Shown: piece after piece, positions 7,869 through 16,497 of the stretch
How positions within the stretch are numbered: position 1 is the first letter of the stretch
Layout: the number at the start of each line of letters is the position of its first letter
DNA from: Paenibacillus pini JCM 16418
GTDB lineage: Bacteria > Bacillota > Bacilli > Paenibacillales > Paenibacillaceae
Assembly (NCBI RefSeq): GCF_000576305.1
Contig: NZ_BAVZ01000002.1
Location: 186,001 to 250,000, forward strand
Reading direction: 5' to 3'
DNA length: 64,000 nucleotides
The notes under the pieces: model-generated
Databases searched by the model: none
Seen by the model: only the letters and a program-made list of their open reading frames with translations
Told to the model about the DNA's origin: nothing
Translations under genes and position numbers: made by a program

Positions 7869-9793
7869 GTTGGCTTGCCAATTTAAGCAAAACGTATGAT
7901 GATCACGCTAAGGTTGTCGGACAATTTGAAATGAAGAAAAATGGCAAGGAATACGCTCTGATTCCAATCTCGCACACAACACAGACCGCCCATATTGAAG
8001 TTCATCTGAACGGAAAAGGAGATATCGTAAATGCCAAAGTGGTAGAAAAAAATGATGGCAGCACGATTATTCCTTGCACCGAAGCATCCGCAAGCCGAAC
8101 GAGTGCGCCTGTACCGTATCCGCTTTTTGACAAGTTATCTTATGTTGCAGGAGATTACACTCAGTTCTGCGGAGAAGTCAAGGGAACACCGTATCAGGAT
8201 TATGTGAATCAACTGAAGGATTGGTGTGAATCTCCATGTAGTCATACTAAAGTACAGAGCGTACTTCACTATGTTAGCAAAGGTACGCTAATCGCTGATC
8301 TAGTCGACAGAGGGATACTTCATAAGGATAGTCAAGGAAGGTTACTGGAGAAGTGGATCGCAGGACCAGGTGAGCAGGAAGGCGAGAAACCGAAAATATT
8401 TAATGTCATCGCAGCAGATCAGAGTGGGGCATTTGTTCGATTTGCTGTAGATATTCCGGGAGAACCTGAATCCAGATTGTGGCGTGATGCTTCGGTACAA
8501 GAAGCCTTTATCCAGTTTTATGAAATGAGTTTACAAGACACGGATATCTGTTTCGTGACAGGAGAACAACTGCCCGTTGCGGACAAACACGCTTCCCGTA
8601 TACGACATTCGGGAGATAAATCTAAGTTGATCTCAGCTAATGACTCTAGTGGGTTTACGTATCGGGGCCGTTTTCGTACCAGTCGTGACGCAGCGGTAGT
8701 AAGCTACGAAGCCTCACAGAAGGGGCATAACGCGCTAAAGTGGCTCATTGATCGACAAGGAACCACAATTGATGGCAAAGTGTTTCTGGTGTGGGGAAGC
8801 ACGAGTCTGGATATGCCAGAACCACAAGAAGATACATTTAGCTTGTGGGATGAGGATGATGAGGAAGCATTTCCTGGTGGGGACACAACTCATAAGGAGT
8901 TTGCTTTGCAAATCAGAAAGGCGATTGGCGGCTATCGATACGATGGGGAGTATAACTCCAAACATGAAGTGACCCTTATGACACTGGATGCGGCTACACC
9001 AGGCAGAATGTCGATTATGTATTATCGGAATTTAGATCAGAACGAGTATTTGGATCGAATATTAGCTTGGCATGAGAGCTGTTATTGGTTACATCGTTAT
9101 CGGAAAAATAAAAATGACAAGCCGGTCTCGTTTATCGGGACGCCTGCTACCAAAGACATTGCATTTGCAGCCTATGGTCCACGAGCCAGTGACAAGGTAG
9201 TTAAAGAATTAATGGAGCGAATGCTCCCATGTATCATAGATGAGCGACCCATTCCGCTGGATATCGTTCGCAGTTCCATCCATCGTGCATCCAACCCGGT
9301 AGGCATGGAAAATTGGGAATGGGAGAAAACATTGAGCATTACTTGCGCGCTTGTTAACAAAAAGGAGGGATATGGGGTGAGTCTGAATACTGAAGCAACA
9401 GATCGTAGTTATTTATTTGGCAGAATGCTTGCTATTGCAGATGTATTAGAGAGAAGTGCTCTGGGTAAGGAAGAAAAACGAGCCACAAACGCTATTCGAT
9501 ATATGAACGCTTTTGCCCAACGTCCAGGGAGAACCTGGAGCATTATCCAATCTAATCTTCAACCTTATCAAGCAAGAATGGGTACTGGTGCCAGATATTA
9601 TAATACGTTGCTAGATGAAGTTGGGGCTAAACTAGAGTTGGAAGATTTTACAGACAAACCACTCACGGGATTATACCTACTGGGCTTTTACAGCCAGCGT
9701 AACGATTTATATACAAGCAAGAAAGATAAAGAAGCCGCAGCTGCACTAGATAAAGACGATGAAAACCAATTGAACGAACAAGGGGATAACTAA
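7865..9793 (+). CDS. cas8c: Cas8c (Csd1), type I-C Cascade large subunit
   Basis: Large subunit of the I-C surveillance complex, responsible for PAM recognition and Cas3 recruitment. The intact 642-aa protein begins MSWLANLSKTYDDH and carries family segments such as LIPISHTTQTAHIEV, TGARYYNTLLDEVG and the C-terminal YLLGFYSQRNDLYT. Its ATG overlaps the cas5 stop by four bases, and its stop is directly followed by the cas7 ATG, so translation is coupled. Cas8c has no simple catalytic motif; identification rests on these segments, size and position. No frameshift was found in this gene. Confidence 0.95.
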   Translation: MSWLANLSKTYDDHAKVVGQFEMKKNGKEYALIPISHTTQTAHIEVHLNGKGDIVNAKVVEKNDGSTIIPCTEASASRTSAPVPYPLFDKLSYVAGDYTQFCGEVKGTPYQDYVNQLKDWCESPCSHTKVQSVLHYVSKGTLIADLVDRGILHKDSQGRLLEKWIAGPGEQEGEKPKIFNVIAADQSGAFVRFAVDIPGEPESRLWRDASVQEAFIQFYEMSLQDTDICFVTGEQLPVADKHASRIRHSGDKSKLISANDSSGFTYRGRFRTSRDAAVVSYEASQKGHNALKWLIDRQGTTIDGKVFLVWGSTSLDMPEPQEDTFSLWDEDDEEAFPGGDTTHKEFALQIRKAIGGYRYDGEYNSKHEVTLMTLDAATPGRMSIMYYRNLDQNEYLDRILAWHESCYWLHRYRKNKNDKPVSFIGTPATKDIAFAAYGPRASDKVVKELMERMLPCIIDERPIPLDIVRSSIHRASNPVGMENWEWEKTLSITCALVNKKEGYGVSLNTEATDRSYLFGRMLAIADVLERSALGKEEKRATNAIRYMNAFAQRPGRTWSIIQSNLQPYQARMGTGARYYNTLLDEVGAKLELEDFTDKPLTGLYLLGFYSQRNDLYTSKKDKEAAAALDKDDENQLNEQGDN

Positions 9794-10663
9794 ATGAGTA
9801 CACTTGATCACAAAATCGATTTTGCTGTTGTGCTGTCTGTTCGTAATGCCAACCCGAATGGTGATCCACTGAATGGAAACCGTCCTCGTCAGAACTACGA
9901 CGGCTTTGGAGAAATCTCTGATGTATGTATCAAGCGTAAAATCCGTAACCGCCTTCAGGATATGGGAGAGTCCATTCTGGTGCAATCCGATGAAAAACGT
10001 AATGATGCTCATCGCTCCATTAAAGATCGTGTCGATGCCAATGAGAATGTACAAGAGCATGCCAAAGGTAAAAAGGCAAATAAAGATTTGTATGCAGAAG
10101 CCGCTTGTCAGTCCTGGATTGACGTACGTAGCTTTGGACAAGTATTTGCTTTTAGTGGCACAGATGTATCTGTGGGGATTCGGGGTCCGGTATCGATTCA
10201 TACAGCAGTTAGTTTGGATCGGATTGACATCTCAAGCATGCAGATTACCAAGAGTGTAAACTCTGTCACAACGGCTAAAGATCCAGACAAAAAAGGTTCA
10301 GACACGATGGGTATGAAACACCGCGTAGATTTTGGCGTTTATGTTTTTTATGGAAGTATCAATACGCAACTGGCAGAGAAGACCGGATTTACATATGAAG
10401 ACGCGGAGAAAATTCGTGAATCACTGAGAACCTTATTCGAGAATGATACTTCTTCGGCCCGTCCTGATGGCAGCATGGAGGTTCACCAACTGTACTGGTG
10501 GGAGCATAGTTCCAAAATGGGGCAGTATTCATCTGCGAAGGTACATCGTTCTTTGCTAATTGAATTGAAGCCAGACGTAGCCGAAGCAAAGTCTTACGAT
10601 GATTTTGATTATACAGTGGTGCCGCTGGAAGGTTTGGCAGTCCAAGAATATGAAGGACTATAA
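9794..10663 (+). CDS. cas7: Cas7 (Csd2), type I-C Cascade backbone
   Basis: RNA-binding subunit that polymerises along the crRNA spacer. The 289-aa protein has the RAMP-like start KIDFAVVLSVRNANPNGDPLNGNRP (first ~35 residues), a family signature, then RSFGQVFAF and GIRGPVSIHTAVSLD, a glycine-containing loop typical of Csd2. It starts on the base after the cas8c stop. The end overlaps the cas4 start at 10650 by 14 bases, again suggesting coupled translation. Length and frame are intact. Confidence 0.95.
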   Translation: MSTLDHKIDFAVVLSVRNANPNGDPLNGNRPRQNYDGFGEISDVCIKRKIRNRLQDMGESILVQSDEKRNDAHRSIKDRVDANENVQEHAKGKKANKDLYAEAACQSWIDVRSFGQVFAFSGTDVSVGIRGPVSIHTAVSLDRIDISSMQITKSVNSVTTAKDPDKKGSDTMGMKHRVDFGVYVFYGSINTQLAEKTGFTYEDAEKIRESLRTLFENDTSSARPDGSMEVHQLYWWEHSSKMGQYSSAKVHRSLLIELKPDVAEAKSYDDFDYTVVPLEGLAVQEYEGL

Positions 10664-11319
10664 TGAAGAGGATTATCTGCTGCTTTCGGGGATTCAGCAT
10701 TTTAACTTTTGCAGAAGGCAGTGGGCATTAATTCATATTGAACAGCAGTGGGAAGACAACGTCCGCACCATTGAGGGAGATCATTTGCATCGAAAAGCAG
10801 ACCAGCCAGCGCTTCGTGAAAAACGAGGCGATAAACTGGTGGTTCGTGCGCTTCCGGTGAAATCGAGGGAACTTGGGATTACAGGTATCTGTAGGTATCT
10901 GTGATGTGGTTGAATTCATTCGTGATCCATCAGGGGTTCCACTTGCAAGAGAGGAAGGGTTATACCTTCCTTATCCTGTTGAGTACAAACGTGGAAAGCC
11001 CAAACGAAATGATTCGGATCACTCCCAATTGGTAGCACAAGTCATATGTCTCGAAGAAATGCTCGTATGTGATATTCCCAAGGCCTATTTTTATTATGAC
11101 GAGATCAAGCACCGGGTGGAAGTGGTCATTACTGAGGCAGATCGGGTGCGTGTTAGGGCCAGTATAGATGAGATGAGACATTATTTTGATCGCAACCACA
11201 CGCCAAAGGCCAAAGCTGGGCCACACTGCCTAAGTTGTTCTTTGAACAACATATGTGTACCTGATATTTTGAATGAACGCTCCGTTTCAAGTTACATCGA
11301 AAGCAGGTTGAATGAATGA
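10650..11319 (+). pseudogene. cas4: Cas4, adaptation exonuclease (interrupted by a 10-bp tandem duplication)
   Basis: Cas4 is an iron-sulphur RecB-like nuclease that, with Cas1-Cas2, trims prespacers and selects the PAM. Translation from ATG 10650 gives MKDYNEEDYLLLSGIQHFNFCRRQW with the first cysteine, through SRELGITGIC, then shifts to a stop at 10904. The remaining frame continues DVVEFIRDPSGV, the RecB motif PVEYKRGKPK, and the C-terminal cysteines HCLSCSLNNIC. AGGTATCTGT is repeated exactly at 10883-10892 and 10893-10902; deleting one copy restores 219 aa. A 10-bp duplication is not a usual base-calling error, so this may be a true mutation disabling spacer acquisition. Downstream cas1 overlaps by four bases. 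Confidence 0.9.
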
Positions 11320-12347
11320 AAAAACTGCTGAACACCTTATTTGTAACATTACCCGATACATACCTTGGACTGGATGGGGAAAACATTGTGGTGAAGCAGG
11401 ATGAAGAAATTCTTGCTCGCTATCCGCTACATAATCTGGAGGCCGTATGCACCTTTGGTTATGCTGGAGTAAGTCCAGCACTAATGGGGGCCTGTGCGAC
11501 ACGCAATGTTAGTTTGACGTTTATGACACGAACGGGGCGATTCCTCGCACGGGTAATTGGTGAGGATCGAGGAAATGTGGTATTGCGGAAGGAGCAGTAC
11601 CGTATTTCGGACGATGAGGTGCGTAGCTCGCGTTTAGCCCGTAATATGATTACAGGCAAGTTATACAACAATAAGTGGATTCTGGAACGAGCCACACGGG
11701 ATTATGCACTACGTATCGACACGGAACGAATCAAGAAGGTTACGGAGTCGCTTGGCGAAACGATGAAGCTGTTACGCAAGGTGGAGCAATTGGACGTATT
11801 GCGCGGATTGGAAGGATCGGCTGCCGTGCAATATAACTCGGTGTTTGATGATTTGATTCTCCAGCAAAAGGAGTCATTTTACTTTTACGGACGCAGTCGG
11901 CGACCTCCTTTAGATAAAGTAAATGCGTTATTATCCTTTGCCTATACCTTGCTCGCTAATGACATGAAGTCTGCACTTGAATCTGTCGGACTTGATGCAT
12001 ATGTTGGCTTTTTGCATCGTGACCGTCCTGGCAGAGCCTCTCTCGCACTGGATATGATGGAGGAACTTCGGGGAGTGTACGCAGATCGTTTTGTGCTCTC
12101 TCTTATTAACAAAAAGGTGATTAACGATAAGGACTTTTATGTCAAAGAAAATCTTGCAGTTATTCTGGATGATGAAGCACGAAAGAAAGTGTTAAAAGCG
12201 TGGCAGGAGCGCAAACAGGACAAGATTATGCATCCGTATTTGAATGAAAAAATATCTTGGGGACTTGTACCATATACTCAAGCGTTACTACTTGCAAGAT
12301 ATATACGCGGTGATCTGGATGAATATCCTCCTTTTCTTTGGAAGTAG
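11316..12347 (+). CDS. cas1: Cas1 integrase, type I-C
   Basis: Metal-dependent integrase that with Cas2 inserts new spacers at the leader end. The 343-aa protein starts MKKLLNTLFVTLPDTYLGL and keeps the three expected metal ligands: Glu near 166 (RGLEGSAAVQY), His near 234 (VGFLHRDRPGR) and Asp near 248 (SLALDMMEELR). The ATG overlaps the cas4 stop. Length is normal and the frame intact. Confidence 0.96.
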   Translation: MKKLLNTLFVTLPDTYLGLDGENIVVKQDEEILARYPLHNLEAVCTFGYAGVSPALMGACATRNVSLTFMTRTGRFLARVIGEDRGNVVLRKEQYRISDDEVRSSRLARNMITGKLYNNKWILERATRDYALRIDTERIKKVTESLGETMKLLRKVEQLDVLRGLEGSAAVQYNSVFDDLILQQKESFYFYGRSRRPPLDKVNALLSFAYTLLANDMKSALESVGLDAYVGFLHRDRPGRASLALDMMEELRGVYADRFVLSLINKKVINDKDFYVKENLAVILDDEARKKVLKAWQERKQDKIMHPYLNEKISWGLVPYTQALLLARYIRGDLDEYPPFLWK

Positions 12348-12356
12348 GTGTAATGA

Positions 12357-12647
12357 TTGCTTATTTTGATTACGTATGATGTGAGCACGATAGATAGTGA
12401 AGGCCGAAGAAGGCTATTTAAAGTGGCGAAGAAGTGTGTGGATCATGGTCAGCGAGTGCAGAACTCGGTGTTTGAATGCATACTGGATGCTGCCCAATTT
12501 AGACGATTAAGATTCGAACTGGAAGAATTAATTGATAAGGATACAGATAGTCTTCGATTCTATAACTTAGGCGATAATTACAAAAGTAAAGTTCAACATG
12601 TGGGTGCCAAAGATTCCTATGAGATGGGTGATCCATTAATACTGTAG
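12357..12647 (+). CDS. cas2: Cas2, type I-C
   Basis: Small dimeric partner that bridges two Cas1 dimers in the integration complex. The 96-aa protein has the ferredoxin-like start MLILITYDVST with the conserved Asp near residue 8, then RRRLFKVAKKCVDHGQRVQNSVFEC, a family segment. The start must be TTG at 12357, because the codon directly upstream is an in-frame TGA; an ATG at 12353 is in the wrong frame and ends after eight codons. AAGTAGGTG upstream can serve as ribosome site. The array 2 leader starts right after the stop. Confidence 0.93.
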   Translation: MLILITYDVSTIDSEGRRRLFKVAKKCVDHGQRVQNSVFECILDAAQFRRLRFELEELIDKDTDSLRFYNLGDNYKSKVQHVGAKDSYEMGDPLIL

Positions 12648-12649
12648 CA

Positions 12650-12839
12650 GGTGCGAATACCAAGCTCACATGATTTTCCTGGGGGATTCGCACCTCAGAA
12701 TATGTCGAAAACCTTTATTTTGTGACCTTTTGGCAACGATTTTTCGTTAAGTTGTGATTATACAGCCTACATTAGATGTGAAAGTATCGAAAAAACGTAA
12801 TTATACTATTGGGTTACTGTATATACGTTCTTTTTCGCT
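12650..12839 (+). promoter_or_regulatory. Leader of CRISPR array 2
   Basis: Begins at the cas2 stop. AGGTGCGAAT (12649-12658) and ATTCGCACCT (12686-12695) are perfect 10-bp inverted arms; the 44-nt block 12652-12695 aligns to 2070-2113 in front of array 1. AACGATTTTTCGTT at 12735-12748 is the exact reverse complement of 2193-2206 in the other leader. TGTGAAAGTAT (12777-12787) and TTTTTCGCT just before the first repeat are also shared. The shared inverted arms may end the cas transcript or anchor Cas1-Cas2; neither is shown. Confidence 0.75.
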
Positions 12840-14061
12840 GTCGCACTCTGTATGGAGTGCGTGGATTGAAATATCATTAGATATGGTTAGCACTGTTGTT
12901 TGTTGTGGTCGCACTCCGTATGGAGTGCGTGGATTGAAATATTCATAGACCCCCGATCCCACAATATTAAATTAGTCGCACTCCGTATGGAGTGCGTGGA
13001 TTGAAATATATTAAAGCGGATGTAAAATACATTGGATGAAGTCGCACTCCGTATGGAGTGCGTGGATTGAAATATATTAACAGGTTCGTTGTGGTTTGGA
13101 GTCCTCGTCGCACTCCGTATGGAGTGCGTGGATTGAAATAGTCGTGGTAATGATAATTTTCGGAAGGAAGTCGCACTCCGTATGGAGTGCGTGGATTGAA
13201 ATTGATCTGGATAACTTGCGGTATGCCTTACCGTCTGTCGCACTCCGTATGGAGTGCGTGGATTGAAATACATACAACCACCTAACTCCAGTGGAGGTAA
13301 GGTCGTCGCACTCCGTATGGAGTGCGTGGATTGAAATATACGTAATACCGGATTCTGTCCCTACTCTAAACGTCGCACTCCGTATGGAGTGCGTGGATTG
13401 AAATCTTTATATACACTGAAAATACTTATAATAAATTTGGTCGCACTCCGTATGGAGTGCGTGGATTGAAATTTGAGTAATCTTTTGCACTCATCAGAGC
13501 AGGTAATGTCGCACTCCGTATGGAGTGCGTGGATTGAAATGGTCCGGAGGCGGTCAAATCACGAAGGCTGACGGTCGCACTCCGTATGGAGTGCGTGGAT
13601 TGAAATAGTGGGCCTCCATGGCTCTATATATTTCACTTCATGTCGCACTCCGTATGGAGTGCGTGGATTGAAATGGGAGCTCCGGTCTTTTTTGTTGCAC
13701 ATGATACGTCGCACTCCGTATGGAGTGCGTGGATTGAAATTTTAGGGATAATGATTTCGTTTTTATTGTCAGTTGGTCGCACTCTGTATGGAGTGCGTGG
13801 ATTGAAATGTAGATATTCTCATTTACAAATGGTGCTACCGCCCGTCGCACTCTGTATGGAGTGCGTGGATTGAAATAAATAAATATAAAAAATCCTAAGA
13901 GGAGATATGAGTCGCACTCCGCATAGAGTGCGTGGAAGAAATTGACTTATATGAGGAGGGCGCGAAATTGCGCTGTCGTCGCGCTCTATATGGTAGTGAA
14001 TTGAAATAATCAAATCATAGGATTGTTGACTTACGACTGGTCGTACTCTACATGAGTTTGT
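12840..14061 (+). CRISPR. Type I-C CRISPR array 2: 16 good 33-nt repeats plus 3 decayed repeats
   Basis: Repeats of 33 nt start at 12840, 12908, 12975, 13041, 13107, 13170, 13237, 13305, 13372, 13440, 13508, 13574, 13642, 13708, 13776 and 13844. They begin GTCGCACTC and end TGGATTGAAAT, with stem CGCACTCC-GTAT-GGAGTGCG, one base longer than array 1. Copies at 12840, 13776 and 13844 have T for C at position 10. Spacers are 30-35 nt, the shortest at 13140-13169. Decayed copies follow at 13911, 13978 and 14040, so the array grows from the left, next to cas2. The same handle as in array 1 suggests one Cas5c could process both transcripts. Confidence 0.97.
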
Positions 14062-14178
14062 TCGCCTTCTCATCCGTGCGCTTAAGAGCAGCTTCATGGA
14101 AATTAATAAAGCTTGTATAAATAATCGTTAACAGGGAAAACTCTTTCTAGAATAAATAATGGATGGGGACGTGAGTTG

Positions 14179-14322
14179 ATGTTCTGGACGATTTTCGTTG
14201 TGCTTTTGATACTATGGATATTAGGATTTTCTTTTCACATTGCGGGTGGTTTAATACATATCCTTTTGGTTATCGCCCTCATTGCATTAATTTACAAGCT
14301 TGTGACAGGTAGACGTCCGTAA
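14179..14322 (+). CDS. lmo0937-family small membrane protein
   Basis: A 47-aa hydrophobic protein, MFWTIFVVLLILWILGF then HIAGGLIHILLVIALIALI, ending with a basic tail VTGRRP. The two membrane segments around a short glycine-rich turn match the lmo0937 (DUF5670) family of small membrane proteins of Firmicutes, often stress-linked but of unknown function. ATG 14179 follows GGGGACGTGAG. A terminator follows at 14355. Confidence 0.8.
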   Translation: MFWTIFVVLLILWILGFSFHIAGGLIHILLVIALIALIYKLVTGRRP

Positions 14323-14353
14323 GGATGAAATGAATTACTGAAGTTACTCACTT

Positions 14354-14384
14354 AGCAACCTCAGACATTGGGGTTGCTTTTTTT
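14354..14384 (+). terminator. Rho-independent terminator
   Basis: GCAACC at 14355-14360 pairs with GGTTGC at 14372-14377, followed by seven T. It ends the lmo0937-like gene. Confidence 0.8.
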
Positions 14385-14445
14385 CATTACAGTGTAGAGC
14401 TTCTGCTGTTACATTCATTTGGAATTATGCTGGATGAAAGACCTC

Positions 14446-14475
14446 CATATTCTTAGCCTTGTCCCATCATATTTT
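14446..14475 (+). promoter_or_regulatory. Possible SigE-type promoter for sigK
   Basis: CATATT at 14446-14451 and CATATTTT at 14468-14475, 16 nt apart, loosely fit the SigE pattern expected for sigK. The match is weak and the leader would be about 100 nt long. Nothing else stands out in 14385-14571. Confidence 0.25.
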
Positions 14476-14586
14476 ACTGCCGTACATGCACAGATAGGCG
14501 CCAGCCACATAGAATGAACAGACCGCAACCGTAAGCATTACATAGGTAAAGCGGTGGTCTTGTCATTCAGCAGGAGGTGTCATCTA

Positions 14587-15288
14587 TTGCCTGGACTTTT
14601 TAGTTTTATTGCCCTGTTCATCAAAGAACTCACGCTACTGGTCTCCTACGTCAAGAATAATGCTTTTCCGCAGCCCCTCAATGAAAAAGAAGAAAGTCTC
14701 TATTTACAACTGATGTCCGAAGGAGACGCCCATGCTCGCAACATGTTGATTGAACATAATCTCCGGCTGGTGGCGCATATCGTGAAGAAATTTGATAACA
14801 CTGGAGAGGATTTGGAAGACCTGATTTCCATTGGTACCATTGGCCTCATTAAAGCGATTGAAAGCTTTCAGACAGGTAAAGGCACGAAGCTCGCAACATT
14901 TGCTGCCCGTTGTATTGAGAATGAAATCCTGATGCATTTGAGATCCTTGAAGAAAACAAAAAAAGACGTATCTCTTCATGATCCGATAGGAACTGACAAG
15001 GAAGGCAACGAAATTACGCTGATCGATATCCTCGGCAGTGACGCTGATGACGTTGCGGATGTCGTGCAGCTTAAGATTGAGAAGAGCAAAATTTATCGTA
15101 ATCTGGATATTTTGGATGAGCGGGAGCAGGAAGTCATTAAAGGACGTTTTGGACTGGAGCAAGGCGGGGAAGAGCGGACTCAGCGGGAAATCGCAAGGGA
15201 TTTGGGAATTTCACGTTCGTATGTATCACGGATTGAGAAGAGAGCTTTGATGAAGCTGTATCATGAGTTTTATAAGGCGAAGCGTTAG
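14587..15288 (+). CDS. sigK: Sporulation sigma factor SigK (pro-SigK)
   Basis: Late mother-cell sigma factor for spore coat and lysis genes. The start chosen is TTG 14587, with AGGAGGTG seven bases upstream; it gives [31 protein letters not shown], whose hydrophobic first ~20 residues are the pro-sequence removed by SpoIVFB. Region 2 reads [20 protein letters not shown] and [17 protein letters not shown]; region 4 has the helix-turn-helix [24 protein letters not shown]. The 233-aa length matches SigK and there is no skin-like interruption. A longer upstream reading would add an implausible N-terminus. Confidence 0.95.
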   Translation: MPGLFSFIALFIKELTLLVSYVKNNAFPQPLNEKEESLYLQLMSEGDAHARNMLIEHNLRLVAHIVKKFDNTGEDLEDLISIGTIGLIKAIESFQTGKGTKLATFAARCIENEILMHLRSLKKTKKDVSLHDPIGTDKEGNEITLIDILGSDADDVADVVQLKIEKSKIYRNLDILDEREQEVIKGRFGLEQGGEERTQREIARDLGISRSYVSRIEKRALMKLYHEFYKAKR

Positions 15289-15353
15289 GAAATATTACAT
15301 CGATTCATGAAACATATAAGATAAGGTATAAATTGAATGTTATTTTAATAGCT

Positions 15354-15386
15354 AAAACCAAACGGGAGAGAATCCGTTTGGTTTTT
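15354..15386 (+). terminator. Rho-independent terminator of sigK
   Basis: AAAACCAAACGG (15354-15365) pairs with CCGTTTGGTTTT (15374-15385), with T residues following. Confidence 0.85.
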
Positions 15387-15522
15387 ATTGTTGTATTCTC
15401 ATTCCACAACACTTGTCATTCTATTTATTAAACTCCATATGTATGATTTGTCAGGGATTTTCCTATCTTGCATCGGGTTGTTTCTATAATCGTGTGGATG
15501 CAAAATAAAGGAAACGAAGGAG

Positions 15523-16485
15523 GTGAGAGCAATAGAGAGAGTATTTAAGACGTCCACTCGAATACCAAAACCTACAAAAGGATGGTTATCCATTGCAAAA
15601 TCACAATATCAGTTAATCCTTATGTCAATCCCTGCGATACTGATTCTGATATTGTTCAGTTACGTTCCCTTGTGGGGTTGGATAATGGCCTTTCAGAAGT
15701 ATTCCCCTGCCAAAGGTGTATTTGGAAGCGATTTCACTGGGTTGGATACGTTTAGAACGTTGTTCAAAGACCCTATTTTCTATGAGGTTCTGAGGAATAC
15801 ATTTGTGATGAGTATTATGAGTCTAGCTGCCGGTTTCATCGGTGCAATTATACTTGCTTTGTTGTTAAATGAAGTAAAATTCTCATTGTTCAAACGCACA
15901 GTTCAAACGATCACTTACATTCCGCATTTCGTCTCTTGGATCGTCATAGCCAATATTATCTTGGTGGGGCTTTCTCCGGATGGAGGTATGATAAACGAGC
16001 TTCTTATGACTTTAGGAATCATTGATGAGCCGATATATTTCATGGCTGAGGGCAAATGGTTCTGGTGGATCCATACCTTTGCAGGGTTATGGAAGGAGTT
16101 GGGCTGGAGTACAATCATCTACCTGGCTGTACTGGGAGGAGTTAATACAGAACTATATGAAGCTGCTTCTGTTGATGGGGCAGGCAGGTTCAGTAAGATG
16201 TGGCATATCTCTATTCCCGGATTAATACCGACCGCAATGATGCTTTTAATATTAAATACAGGTTGGATATTATCCAGTGGATTTGAATCTCAGTTTTTGT
16301 TAGGAAGTAACCTAGTTATAGAATATTCTCAGGTACTCGACCTGTATGCAATGAATTATGCCTTTAGTATTGGTGATTACTCCCTAGGGGTAGCGATCAG
16401 TATTTTCAAATCGATTGTCAGCATTATCCTTGTGTTGTCCGTCAATTTCCTGGCAAGAAAATTAGATCAAGGTAAAATATTCTAA
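15523..16485 (+). CDS. Carbohydrate ABC transporter permease, LplB type
   Basis: Inner-membrane subunit of a binding-protein-dependent sugar importer. The ~320-aa protein has about six membrane helices and the permease EAA loop EAASVDGAGRFSKMWHISIP near residues 212-231, which contacts the ATPase. No ATPase gene lies nearby, as is common for this family, which borrows a shared MsmX-like ATPase. The start is uncertain: GTG 15523 lies inside the Shine-Dalgarno AAGGAGGTGA itself, and the codon at the ideal distance (15532) is ATA, perhaps a changed ATG. First gene of a three-gene transporter set that precedes a YesM/YesN pair. Confidence 0.9.
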   Translation: MRAIERVFKTSTRIPKPTKGWLSIAKSQYQLILMSIPAILILILFSYVPLWGWIMAFQKYSPAKGVFGSDFTGLDTFRTLFKDPIFYEVLRNTFVMSIMSLAAGFIGAIILALLLNEVKFSLFKRTVQTITYIPHFVSWIVIANIILVGLSPDGGMINELLMTLGIIDEPIYFMAEGKWFWWIHTFAGLWKELGWSTIIYLAVLGGVNTELYEAASVDGAGRFSKMWHISIPGLIPTAMMLLILNTGWILSSGFESQFLLGSNLVIEYSQVLDLYAMNYAFSIGDYSLGVAISIFKSIVSIILVLSVNFLARKLDQGKIF

Positions 16486-16497
16486 AAAGGAGGAACC

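Noticed and set aside
9746..10201. A 151-aa open frame opposite cas7
   Set aside because: Shadow of cas7; no ribosome site or recognisable domain.
12887..13850. Open frames on both strands in array 2 with repeated peptides
   Set aside because: They are artefacts of the 33-nt repeats; frame is kept only because some repeat-spacer units are multiples of three.
14554..14586. Longer sigK starting at 14554
   Set aside because: TTG 14587 has an ideal AGGAGGTG and gives the conserved pro-sequence.
14587..15288. A skin-like element interrupting sigK
   Set aside because: sigK is continuous from the pro-sequence to the final helix-turn-helix and no recombinase is present.
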